This document shows positions 33,262 through 40,630 of a stretch of DNA of 52,080 bases, piece after piece. The notes beneath the pieces were generated by a model that was not told the DNA's origin, ran no database searches, and saw only the letters and a program-made list of their open reading frames with translations. Origin of the DNA: Chthonomonadales bacterium (GTDB lineage Bacteria > Armatimonadota > Chthonomonadetes > Chthonomonadales > CAJBBX01). The position numbers and the translations under genes are program-made. The stretch is taken from assembly GCA_012517255.1 (NCBI GenBank), contig JAAYVH010000254.1, forward strand, positions 1 to 52,080, read 5' to 3'. Each line of letters opens with the position of its first letter. The stretch's first letter is position 1.

Positions 33262-34356
33262 CTATCCCTCGGTCGGCGTTGCGGTCGATTCCGGTGTTGG
33301 CGCGGGCCCCGCATCGGATCGGGCGGCCTGGGACTCCGACCGGATGTCGATGCGGCACCCGGTCAGCCTGGCGGCAAGCCGGACGTTCTGGCCGCATTTG
33401 CCGATCGCCAGCGAGAGCTGCACATCCGGAACGATGGCAAGAGCGGCTTTCCCGCCCTCGGTGATGTGGACGGCCACAGGCTTGGCCGGAGACAGCGCCT
33501 CGCTGACGAACTGTGCGAGGTCTGGCGACCATCGGATCACGTCGATCTTTTCGTCGTACAGCTCGTTGACGACCGCCTGAACACGGCTTCCTCGATGTCC
33601 GACGCAGCTTCCCACAGGGTCAACCTTGTCATCACGGGAGAAGACCGCGATTTTCGATCGAGCGCCGGGCTCTCGCGCAACTGCCTTGATGATGACCGTA
33701 CCGTCGGCGACTTCCGGCACCTCAAGTTCAAACAGGCGTCGGATCAGGCTCGTGTGCGTGCGCGATAGCGTAACCTGCGGTCCTCGCGGAGTGGCGCGCA
33801 CATCGGTGACATAGACCTTGAGACGATCGTTGATGCGGTACGGCTCTGACGGCACTTGCTGGTCTGGAGGGAGAACGCCGTCTATCTTGCCGATATTGAT
33901 CAGAACATTGCGATACTCGCGGCGCTGCACCTGGCCAGTGAGGACCTCGCCGACACGCTGGCTGTACTCGGCCAGTATGCGGTCGCGCTCCATCTCGCGC
34001 AGCTTCTGCACGACCACCTGTTTGGCGGTCTGCGCCGCTATGCGGGCCAGGGCAGGCTGAACGACCTCGGTCTCGATGGTATCGCCGGACTCACAGTCGG
34101 GATACAAGAGCCGCGCTTCGTCTATATGCATCTCGTCCGGCTCCATGACCTCGTCGTCAACAACCGTGCGAGACCGGTAGACGTGGATGCTGTTGTCCGT
34201 CGGGTCTATGTGAACGCGGATCTCACCGGTGTAGCCGGCGAAGTTCTTGCGGTACGCGGTGACAAGCGCCTGCTCGACCATGCTGCGAAGGTCCTCGAAG
34301 GCGATATCCTTCTCGCGGGCGATCTGTTGCAGTGCATCCATGAAGTCTTCGTTCAC
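33262..34356 (-). CDS. nusA: Transcription termination/antitermination factor NusA
   Basis: 364 residues. N-terminal RNA-polymerase-binding domain (to about 120), S1 domain (GEVLTGQVQRREYRNVLINIG), then two KH domains with GSCVGHRGSRVQAVVNEL and AIGKCGQNVRLAARLTG. The C-terminal acidic repeats of E. coli NusA are absent, as in most bacteria. GTG 34356 is chosen because GGGAGG lies seven bases before it; this ribosome site lies within the first codons of a longer ATG 34371 reading. First gene of a two-gene operon with its own promoter. No rimP gene precedes it. Confidence 0.96.
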   Translation of the reverse strand: MNEDFMDALQQIAREKDIAFEDLRSMVEQALVTAYRKNFAGYTGEIRVHIDPTDNSIHVYRSRTVVDDEVMEPDEMHIDEARLLYPDCESGDTIETEVVQPALARIAAQTAKQVVVQKLREMERDRILAEYSQRVGEVLTGQVQRREYRNVLINIGKIDGVLPPDQQVPSEPYRINDRLKVYVTDVRATPRGPQVTLSRTHTSLIRRLFELEVPEVADGTVIIKAVAREPGARSKIAVFSRDDKVDPVGSCVGHRGSRVQAVVNELYDEKIDVIRWSPDLAQFVSEALSPAKPVAVHITEGGKAALAIVPDVQLSLAIGKCGQNVRLAARLTGCRIDIRSESQAARSDAGPAPTPESTATPTEG

Positions 34357-34383
34357 AGACCGGCCTCCCATAACAAAACCGAA

Positions 34384-34402
34384 GCCGCCCGTACAAGGCG
34401 GC
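34384..34402 (-). promoter_or_regulatory. Hairpin in the nusA leader, possible attenuator
   Basis: A perfect 6-base GC stem (GCCGCC / GGCGGC) with a 7-base loop sits in the roughly 100-base leader. On the minus strand it is followed by TTCGGTTTTG, then by the ribosome site. The shape resembles an intrinsic terminator, with a weak U-run. Confidence 0.5.
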
Positions 34403-34466
34403 CACAGAGCCAGAAAACCTATGCGCGAACGCGGTCGCCGCGCGATGCTCGGTGAAGTGTTAGGCT

Positions 34467-34475
34467 ATTATAGCA
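34467..34475 (-). promoter_or_regulatory. Extended -10 promoter of nusA-ylxR
   Basis: Minus strand TGCTATAAT (TG-N-TATAAT) at 34467-34475; no good -35 at 17 bases, as is usual for extended -10 promoters. Start near 34460, leader about 104 bases. Confidence 0.65.
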
Positions 34476-34529
34476 CAGCATCCGGCAGAGATTACACCGG
34501 CTGGGATCGGCAGGGAGGGATTAGCCCAC

Positions 34530-35303
34530 GTGGCACGCACTACGACACGAGCACGAACGACCGCCTTCGTGGATGAGGTGTTCCTCAGCGTTCAAGGCGA
34601 GGGTATCTGGGTGGGCGAACGTCAGGTGTTCGTCCGGTTCTCCGGCTGCGCTCTGGACTGCGCATACTGCGATTCCCAGCGCGCGCGTCGGCTGACGGAC
34701 CGCCTCTTGCTCAAATCGGAAGACGTAAAAGGGCACTACGTGGACAACCCTGTGGCCCAGACAGACCTAACGCACATAGTCGCCAATCTCGCGCCAGCAT
34801 CGGCAATCCATTCCGTCGCGGTCACCGGCGGCGAACCGCTACTGCAGGATGCGTTCTTGGCAACCTGGCTCCCGGACCTCCGAGGGATGGGCTACCGCGT
34901 GTACCTGGAAACTGCCGGGACGCTACCGGAGCGACTCGCGAGAGTGATCCATGCTGTGGACTTCTGTTCCATGGATATCAAACTTCCGTCGGCCACCGGG
35001 TTGCGCGCCTACTGGCAGGAGCACCGTGCGTTCCTCATCTGCTGCCGCGAGGCTGGTGTGCCGACCATGGCCAAGGCCGTCGTCAGCTCCACAACGACAA
35101 GCGAAGAGGTGAGAGAGACGGCTCGCATGATTGCCGAGACGTGGGATGCAGTCACGCTCGTGCTGCAGCCCGTGACACCCATGCATCGCGTCGCATCTCG
35201 CCCGGACCCGAAGGCTGTCCTCGCCTTGCAGGCGGAAGGGTTGCGGTGGCTCCGGAGCGTGCGCGTGATTCCGCAGACCCATCGGCTGGTCGGGATGCCA
35301 TGA
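34530..35303 (+). CDS. queE: 7-carboxy-7-deazaguanine synthase
   Basis: Radical SAM enzyme that contracts the ring of 6-carboxy-tetrahydropterin to CDG, a precursor of preQ0, queuosine and deazaguanine DNA bases. 257 residues: FLSVQGEGIWVGERQVFVRF is the QueE opening, CALDCAYC (Cys40, Cys44, Cys47) binds the 4Fe-4S cluster, and VTGGEPLLQ the SAM. GTG 34530 has GGGAGGGA nine bases upstream. Its stop overlaps the queC start (ATGA). queD and folE are not in the window. Confidence 0.95.
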   Translation: MARTTTRARTTAFVDEVFLSVQGEGIWVGERQVFVRFSGCALDCAYCDSQRARRLTDRLLLKSEDVKGHYVDNPVAQTDLTHIVANLAPASAIHSVAVTGGEPLLQDAFLATWLPDLRGMGYRVYLETAGTLPERLARVIHAVDFCSMDIKLPSATGLRAYWQEHRAFLICCREAGVPTMAKAVVSSTTTSEEVRETARMIAETWDAVTLVLQPVTPMHRVASRPDPKAVLALQAEGLRWLRSVRVIPQTHRLVGMP

Positions 35304-36028
35304 GCGCCATAGAACCATCCGAAGGCGTCGTTCTGGTCTCTGGGGGCATGGATAGCTGCGTCGCGTGTGCGTGGGCGCTCGCTCAAGGCTGGCGGGTGCG
35401 GGTTCTTCACGTGACATACGGTCAGCGCACTGCGGAGAGAGAGCTGCGAGCGTTCCACGACATCGCCAATCACTTTGGCATCGAGCCGGAGCGGCGACTC
35501 GTGGCCTCGATTGCGTACCTGAGCGCTATCGGCGGCTCGTCCCTCACGGACCTGACCATGGAAGTTGAGCATGCGGATCTGGATCGGAAGGGCATCCCGA
35601 CATCGTATGTACCTTTCAGGAACGCGCACTTGCTTGCCATTGCGGTCAGTTGGTGTGAAGCGGTCGGCGCGACCAACATCGTGATCGGCGCCGTGCACGA
35701 GGATTCGAGCGGCTATCCGGACTGCAGGCCAGAGTACTATGCTGCGTTCAACGAACTGCTTCGCGTCGGTACGGTAGATGGCGTCCTACGTGTTCACACG
35801 CCGCTCATCCACATGCGGAAGTCCGAGATCATTCGGATGGGGATGAGCCTTCATGCTCCCTTGCACCTGACCTGGTCATGCTACCGCAATACGGATGTTG
35901 CCTGCGGGAACTGCGACTCCTGCGCGCTGCGGCTGCGGGGTTTCGCGGAAGCGGGTGCGAAAGACCCTATACCGTATCTGACCGACTCACGTGCGGCTGA
36001 CAGGCCTCGCTCACACAATCCCCAATGA
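35300..36028 (+). CDS. queC: 7-cyano-7-deazaguanine synthase
   Basis: ATP-dependent enzyme turning CDG and ammonia into preQ0. 242 residues: PP-loop VLVSGGMDSC (11-20), YVPFRNAHLLAIAVSWCEA, and a terminal zinc site (CYRNTDVACGNCDSC). It uses the product of QueE encoded by the overlapping upstream gene. Its TGA overlaps the start of the next gene (ATGA), so three genes are translationally coupled. Confidence 0.96.
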   Translation: MSAIEPSEGVVLVSGGMDSCVACAWALAQGWRVRVLHVTYGQRTAERELRAFHDIANHFGIEPERRLVASIAYLSAIGGSSLTDLTMEVEHADLDRKGIPTSYVPFRNAHLLAIAVSWCEAVGATNIVIGAVHEDSSGYPDCRPEYYAAFNELLRVGTVDGVLRVHTPLIHMRKSEIIRMGMSLHAPLHLTWSCYRNTDVACGNCDSCALRLRGFAEAGAKDPIPYLTDSRAADRPRSHNPQ

Positions 36029-38043
36029 AAGGGAAGATGATGATCGCATTTGGTTCGGGACAACCGGCGAACACGCCCTCTGGCGCCATTCGCGTGGGTC
36101 CGTTTCCGCAGACCGCTGCGGTGCGCTATACGAAGGCCGATGGGCTGGACGGTGAGATCACCGCCATTGTGACGGCAGAGGATCGAGTGTTCGTGCGCAC
36201 TTCCGCCGGTGTCTTCACGCTGGATGAGACACGATGGCGCGCTCTGAACTCCAGCGAAACGCCCCCTGCGTTCGCTCCCACGCTTCCGCAGTCAGACGCC
36301 GCGCCTGGCATGGTTCTGAGCGCCGCGCGCACACGGCGGGGCGATTGGTGGGCCGTCACATCGCAGGGACCGTACAGGCTGTCCAACGGCACATGGACTC
36401 CGCTGGAGCTGCCCAGGCGCTATGCCATCCATCAGCCGATGCCCAACATCGATCTGGAGATTCGGCACATCAGCGCCGACGCCAGCGGCCACGTCTGGCT
36501 GGCGACAACATTCGGAGCCTATGTCACGGATGGAGCAGACTGGTGGCAGGGCATAGACCGCACGGACGGCATGCCATACCAGGTCCTGAACTGCCTCGGC
36601 CACGCCCCCAACGGAGATCTGTGGGGCGGGACCGATCAGGGCGTCTGGCGCATGCGCAACGGCCAGTTCCGGTACTACTGGGGCAAGCGATGGCTGCCCG
36701 GAAACAGGGTTGTGGGGCTTGCCGTCGACGGTCGTTCACGCGCATGGGTGGCTACCGACGGCGGCGTGGCAATGATCGAAGACAGGACCATGACTCTGCC
36801 GGAGAAGGCCGCCCACTATGAGGATATCACGCAGGCTCGGCATAGCCGATCCGGGTGGGTCGCAGGCTGCCGTCTGAAAGAGCCCGGTCGGCCGGAAGCC
36901 GGCTTTGTCCACGACGCAAGTGACAATGACGGCTTGTGGACCGCCATCTATGTTGCAGCAGAAGCGTTCCGATTTGCTGCCACCAAGGACGAGGAAGCTG
37001 CCAGGTTCGGACGCACGAGCATGAACGCGCTTCTGGACCTGGTCAGGCTGAGCGGCTATCCCGGCTTTCCCGCTCGCGCGATCATCCGCAAGGGCGAGAC
37101 GGTGGATGGATACGATCCCGGCGAGACGGTACGCGTGGTCGGCGAATCCGACAAGATCTGGTATGAGTCGCCGACGCATCCTGGGGTCCTCTGCAAGGGC
37201 GATACGTCGTCCGATGAACTGGACGGCCACTACTTCGCCTGGTACGTTTACCATGAGCTGGCCGCAACTGCCGACGAGAAGCGGGAGATCGCGCGAATCT
37301 GCAGAGCCGTCACCGACAACCTTCTGAAGAACGACTTCACGCTCGTCGGTCACACGGGCCGCAAGACGCGCTGGGGGGTATTCGCTCCGCAGTATCTGAA
37401 TGAGGATCCGGCCTGGGTCGAGGAGCGCGGGCTCAACTCCATCGAGATGCTCTGCTATCTGAAGGTTGCACACCACATCTGCGGTGACGCTCGCTTTGCT
37501 GAGGCCTACGAGATGCTCATCCGCGAGCATCACTACCTGCTCAACACGCTGCTGTACCGACGAAACACGCCGTGGTGGGCGATCAACTTCTCGGATGATG
37601 AGCTGGCCTACTGCGTGTACTATCCGCTGCTGCAACTGGAAAAGGCGCCCGACCGACGCGCCATACTCCTGCGAAGCCTGGCCACCACCTGGGAAGGGCT
37701 TCGGCAAGAGGATCGCGCCTGGTATAACGCCTCATACGCCGCGTTGACAGGCGATGCCGCAGCCATGGACCGCGCTGTGGCGTGTCTACAGGAGTGGCCG
37801 TGGGAGCTTGTGAACTGGGCGACCCGCAACAGCCATCGCCACGATGTATCGCTGAGGCACGCGCCGATGCTTGGCCGCGCCATGATGGATCGAGTGCTGC
37901 CGTGGAGCGAGCAACGGATCATGCGGTGGAACGGCAATCCCTTCGCGCCCGACAGCGGCGGCGACGGGACTTCCGAGGACGATGGCGGCGCCTGGCTGGT
38001 GGCCTACTGGATGGCACGCTACCACGGGCTCATCGAGCACTGA
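36025..38043 (+). CDS. Beta-propeller / (alpha/alpha)-barrel-like protein of unknown function
   Basis: 672 residues, no signal peptide or membrane segment. Residues 25-260 hold two-component-regulator-propeller-like repeats: DASGHVWLATTFGAYVTDG, APNGDLWGGTDQGVWRMRNG, DGRSRAWVATDGGVAMIED. From about 295 a helical domain follows (DNDGLWTAIYVAAEAFRF, YHELAATADEKREIARIC, INFSDDELAYCVYYPLLQL) that looks like an (alpha/alpha)6 toroid as in glycan lyases or unsaturated-glycan hydrolases. No kinase or DNA-binding domain is present, unlike most proteins with these propeller repeats. ATG 36025 overlaps queC (ATGA); ATG 36040, preceded by AAAGGG, is the alternative. Confidence 0.72.
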   Translation: MKGKMMIAFGSGQPANTPSGAIRVGPFPQTAAVRYTKADGLDGEITAIVTAEDRVFVRTSAGVFTLDETRWRALNSSETPPAFAPTLPQSDAAPGMVLSAARTRRGDWWAVTSQGPYRLSNGTWTPLELPRRYAIHQPMPNIDLEIRHISADASGHVWLATTFGAYVTDGADWWQGIDRTDGMPYQVLNCLGHAPNGDLWGGTDQGVWRMRNGQFRYYWGKRWLPGNRVVGLAVDGRSRAWVATDGGVAMIEDRTMTLPEKAAHYEDITQARHSRSGWVAGCRLKEPGRPEAGFVHDASDNDGLWTAIYVAAEAFRFAATKDEEAARFGRTSMNALLDLVRLSGYPGFPARAIIRKGETVDGYDPGETVRVVGESDKIWYESPTHPGVLCKGDTSSDELDGHYFAWYVYHELAATADEKREIARICRAVTDNLLKNDFTLVGHTGRKTRWGVFAPQYLNEDPAWVEERGLNSIEMLCYLKVAHHICGDARFAEAYEMLIREHHYLLNTLLYRRNTPWWAINFSDDELAYCVYYPLLQLEKAPDRRAILLRSLATTWEGLRQEDRAWYNASYAALTGDAAAMDRAVACLQEWPWELVNWATRNSHRHDVSLRHAPMLGRAMMDRVLPWSEQRIMRWNGNPFAPDSGGDGTSEDDGGAWLVAYWMARYHGLIEH

Positions 38044-38055
38044 GCGCTGAAGAGG

Positions 38056-38096
38056 AGGCGGGCTTGCGCTCTCTGGAGCAGCCGGCAAGCCCGCCT
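38056..38096. terminator. Twelve-base hairpin between convergent genes
   Basis: AGGCGGGCTTGC (38056-38067) pairs perfectly with GCAAGCCCGCCT (38085-38096) across a 17-base loop. It lies between the propeller protein and ybaB, which converge. No U-run is present on either strand. Confidence 0.5.
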
Positions 38097-38104
38097 GACC
38101 GAAC

Positions 38105-38458
38105 CTAGAACAATCCTCCCGGGAGCCCGGCGGCGCCGGCAATGCCCTTCATGGTCTCCTCAGCTTCAGCCTCGGCGCGATCCTGAGCTTCGCGCACCGC
38201 CGTTACGATCAGATCCTGAAGCATCTCGACGTCATCGGGATCCACCGCGTCGGGGCTCACTTCGATGGACACAAGCTTTCCCTTGCCGTTCACCGTAGCC
38301 TTGACGGCTCCTCCGCCAGACGCAGCTTCCACGCGCGCCGCTTCGAGCTGCTCTTGAGCGGCAAGCATGTCCTCCTGCATCTTCTGGGCTTGTTTCATGA
38401 GCTTGCCGATATCTCCGAGACCGCCCAGCGGGTTGCGGCCTCCGAATGCTGGCGCCAT
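38105..38458 (-). CDS. ybaB: YbaB/EbfC nucleoid-associated protein
   Basis: 117 residues. GDIGKLMKQAQKMQEDMLAA starts the family helix; VKATVNGKGKLVSIEVSPDA is the conserved strand pair; the C-terminal helix follows. Dimeric tweezers-shaped DNA-binding protein. AGGAGG lies upstream of the ATG. It follows dnaX after 80 bases, the usual order, but recR, normally third, is absent. Confidence 0.93.
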   Translation of the reverse strand: MAPAFGGRNPLGGLGDIGKLMKQAQKMQEDMLAAQEQLEAARVEAASGGGAVKATVNGKGKLVSIEVSPDAVDPDDVEMLQDLIVTAVREAQDRAEAEAEETMKGIAGAAGLPGGLF

Positions 38459-38538
38459 AGTGATCCTTCCCTCCTGCTAAGTATGGTGGTGCGGCAAACA
38501 GTCTCTGCAGCCTCGTGGGGCAGCGCCGAGCGGCATAG

Positions 38539-40215
38539 CTACTGGGCGTCCTGATCGTCCACGACCGCAGCCGGGAACTCGACGAGGACTTGCTGGAGCA
38601 GCGCGCTGCCCGCCGGCCCGGGCTGGTCTTGATCTGGAACCTCCTGCACTGTCGGGGACGCCTGCGCCACCACGTAACGGACGGTATAGCCCGGCAGACG
38701 GAGCTCTTCGCACAGCAAGCTCTCAACCATCTGGCGGGCCTGGGGCCGATCGGCCCGGCTGCGCGCGAACTCCGTGGGGAACGCGACTGTCACAGTAGTT
38801 CCGTCGAGCCGCGTCACTTCCTCGGAACCGAAGATGGCCGCTGCAGCCCTTGACCGCTGCAGCACTCGGCTGCGCACTCTCGGCCAAATCCGCTGCAACA
38901 CCGCAAGGTCAACTTCGGTCGCGAACGGCGCCGAATCGGCGGCAGCGCTTGACGGCTCCGGTTGAGCTTGTTCTACAGGCGCCGGAACCGACTTCGGCTC
39001 GACTGTCGGCGACGGAGCCGAGATGCGTGGCGCATGGCTAGCCGCAACACCCCCGGTCGGTGCCGTCACCGCGCGCCTACTCTGCGCCGCCGCTGGCGCC
39101 TCCGCCGCTTGCCGTGAGATGGCCGATGGCATGATCTGCCAAAGCGCTCGCTCCAACACCAGCCGATGCTGGTTCGTGAACCGGATGTCGCGCTCAGCCT
39201 GGGCGAGCGCTCCCAGCATGGCGACAAGCTGATCGGACGTGAAGCGGAGAGCCTGGCGGCGCAGCGTCTCCAGCCGCTCCTCGGTGGCGCCCTCAAGCCC
39301 GTGGACCGATCCTGCAAAGGCAACGACCAGCATGTCCCTCAGATGGTTCTGCAGCGCCGTCAACACCTGACGAGCATCGGCGCCCGAGGCAAGAACGCGA
39401 TCGCCGGCATCGAGGACGGCTCTCAGATCGTCGCTGCCGATGGCCTCAACGACCGTGTCGAGCATCTCGGTTGTGACGGCTCCGATCGCCTGGTGGACCG
39501 CATCCGGCGTGATCGGACCGTCCGTGAAGGCCATCACCTGCTCGAGCAGGCTCAGCGAATCCCTGAAGGAGCCCTCTGCGGCGCGCGAGAGCAGGAACAG
39601 CGCCTCGGCTTCGTACGGCCGTCCCTCGGCGTCCAGCACTCTGCGCAGATTGGCGGTCAGGTCCCCCGTGGCTCCACGACGGAAGTCCAGGCGCTGGCAC
39701 CGCGAACGAATCGTGATGGGAACCTTGTGGGCCTCGGTTGTGGCCAACACGAAGACAACGTGGGGAGGCGGCTCCTCGATCGTCTTGAGCAGCGAGTCGA
39801 AGGCTTTCTGAGACAGGTCATGCACCTCGTCGATGATATACACCTTGTAGCGCGACTCGGCGGGCGCGTAGCGGGCATTCTCGATGATCTTCTCGCGCAC
39901 ATCATCAATGCCGGTCTCAGACGCCGCGTCCATCTCGACGACGTCCATGGCGTTGCCGTCGCGAATGCGAATGCACGAAGGGCATGAACCGCAGGGATCG
40001 GGTGTCGGCCTGTCGAAGGCCATGCAGTTCAGGGAGCGCGCCAGCAGGCGGGCAGTCGAGGTCTTGCCGCATCCGCGCGGGCCGCAGAACAGATAGGCGT
40101 GCGCAATCCGGCCTGCGCTGATCGAGTTTCGCAGCACACGCGTGATGTGCTCCTGGCCGAGCAGCTCCGAGAAGCTCTGCGAGCGATACTTGCGGTAGAG
40201 GGAGATGTATGCCAC
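38539..40215 (-). CDS. dnaX: DNA polymerase III subunit gamma/tau
   Basis: Clamp-loader ATPase of the replicative polymerase. 558 residues: YISLYRKYRSQSFSELLGQE is the invariant start; Walker A GPRGCGKTS (45-53); zinc site Cys64, Cys75, Cys78, Cys81 (CGSCPSC); DEVHDLSQKAFDSLLKTIEE is Walker B; CQRLDFRR the SRC/arginine-finger region. A proline/alanine-rich linker (about 385-430) leads to a tau-like C-terminal domain. GTG 40215 has GAGG about eight bases upstream. The SRP RNA gene ends about 30 bases before it, the same order as scr-dnaX in Bacillus. Confidence 0.97.
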   Translation of the reverse strand: MAYISLYRKYRSQSFSELLGQEHITRVLRNSISAGRIAHAYLFCGPRGCGKTSTARLLARSLNCMAFDRPTPDPCGSCPSCIRIRDGNAMDVVEMDAASETGIDDVREKIIENARYAPAESRYKVYIIDEVHDLSQKAFDSLLKTIEEPPPHVVFVLATTEAHKVPITIRSRCQRLDFRRGATGDLTANLRRVLDAEGRPYEAEALFLLSRAAEGSFRDSLSLLEQVMAFTDGPITPDAVHQAIGAVTTEMLDTVVEAIGSDDLRAVLDAGDRVLASGADARQVLTALQNHLRDMLVVAFAGSVHGLEGATEERLETLRRQALRFTSDQLVAMLGALAQAERDIRFTNQHRLVLERALWQIMPSAISRQAAEAPAAAQSRRAVTAPTGGVAASHAPRISAPSPTVEPKSVPAPVEQAQPEPSSAAADSAPFATEVDLAVLQRIWPRVRSRVLQRSRAAAAIFGSEEVTRLDGTTVTVAFPTEFARSRADRPQARQMVESLLCEELRLPGYTVRYVVAQASPTVQEVPDQDQPGPAGSALLQQVLVEFPAAVVDDQDAQ

Positions 40216-40244
40216 GCCGGGGCCTCGAATAGGTGAGGATGAGT

Positions 40245-40520
40245 GTGATCGTGCGCCCTGCTGTTGTCGCGTCGGCGCCCGGAAGCCCTCGTCCAACGGC
40301 TACGGCCAGGTAGTCACGCGGCACTCGGGAAGTCATCCTTAGTGCTGCTGCCTTCCGGCCCTGACACGGTTCAGATGCTTGCCGATGCGCGGAGCCCAGC
40401 CATCTGCGCCGCTGCCGAAGGGTTGAACCGGTATCGTGCGCGCCGCCAGCAGGTACATCGACCCCGCTAGAGCGGATTGCGGGTACAGGGCACCGCTAGC
40501 TCCCCGTCTAGCACGATCAC
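40245..40520 (-). ncRNA. ffs: Large signal recognition particle RNA (with Alu domain)
   Basis: About 276 bases on the minus strand. The 5' part has GACGGGGAGCTAGCGG, TGCCCTGTACCCGCAATCCG and CTCTAGCGGGG, which match the Alu domain of the Bacillus subtilis scRNA. The 3' half carries the universal SRP hairpin GTCAGGGCCGGAAGGCAGCA then GCACTAAG (about 40340-40366), the Ffh-binding site. The ends are complementary over ten bases: GTGATCGTGC (5', 40511-40520) with GCACGATCAC (3', 40245-40254). This defines the limits well. It pairs with Ffh to deliver nascent membrane proteins. The rest of 40216-40630 holds only its promoter and a terminator. Confidence 0.93.
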
Positions 40521-40525
40521 ACTAC

Positions 40526-40531
40526 ATTGTA
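40526..40531 (-). promoter_or_regulatory. -10 box of the SRP RNA gene
   Basis: TACAAT on the minus strand; the predicted start seven bases on is 40519, one base from the 5' end set by the closing helix. The -35 (TAGCGA) is poor. Confidence 0.6.
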
Positions 40532-40580
40532 CGCGATTCTGGCGCCGGTCGCTACACGGATTGCGAGCGGACCATGCAGA

Positions 40581-40606
40581 AACGGGGCGACCCCAAGGCC
40601 GCCCCG
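40581..40606 (-). terminator. Terminator of the ABC-2/TPR-like operon
   Basis: On the minus strand CGGGGCG (rc of 40600-40606) pairs with CGCCCCG (rc of 40583-40589) over a 10-base loop, followed by TTTCTGC. It is 25-50 bases after the last stop. Confidence 0.65.
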
Positions 40607-40630
40607 CTCAATCGGACCCAACGTGCCAGA

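Noticed and set aside
34466-34471. TATTAT on the + strand as a queE promoter -10
   Set aside because: It overlaps the nusA TATAAT by reverse reading and has no acceptable -35.
40421-40432. T-loop-like GGTTCAACCC suggesting a tRNA
   Set aside because: No acceptor stem or anticodon arm fits; the stretch is part of the large SRP RNA.
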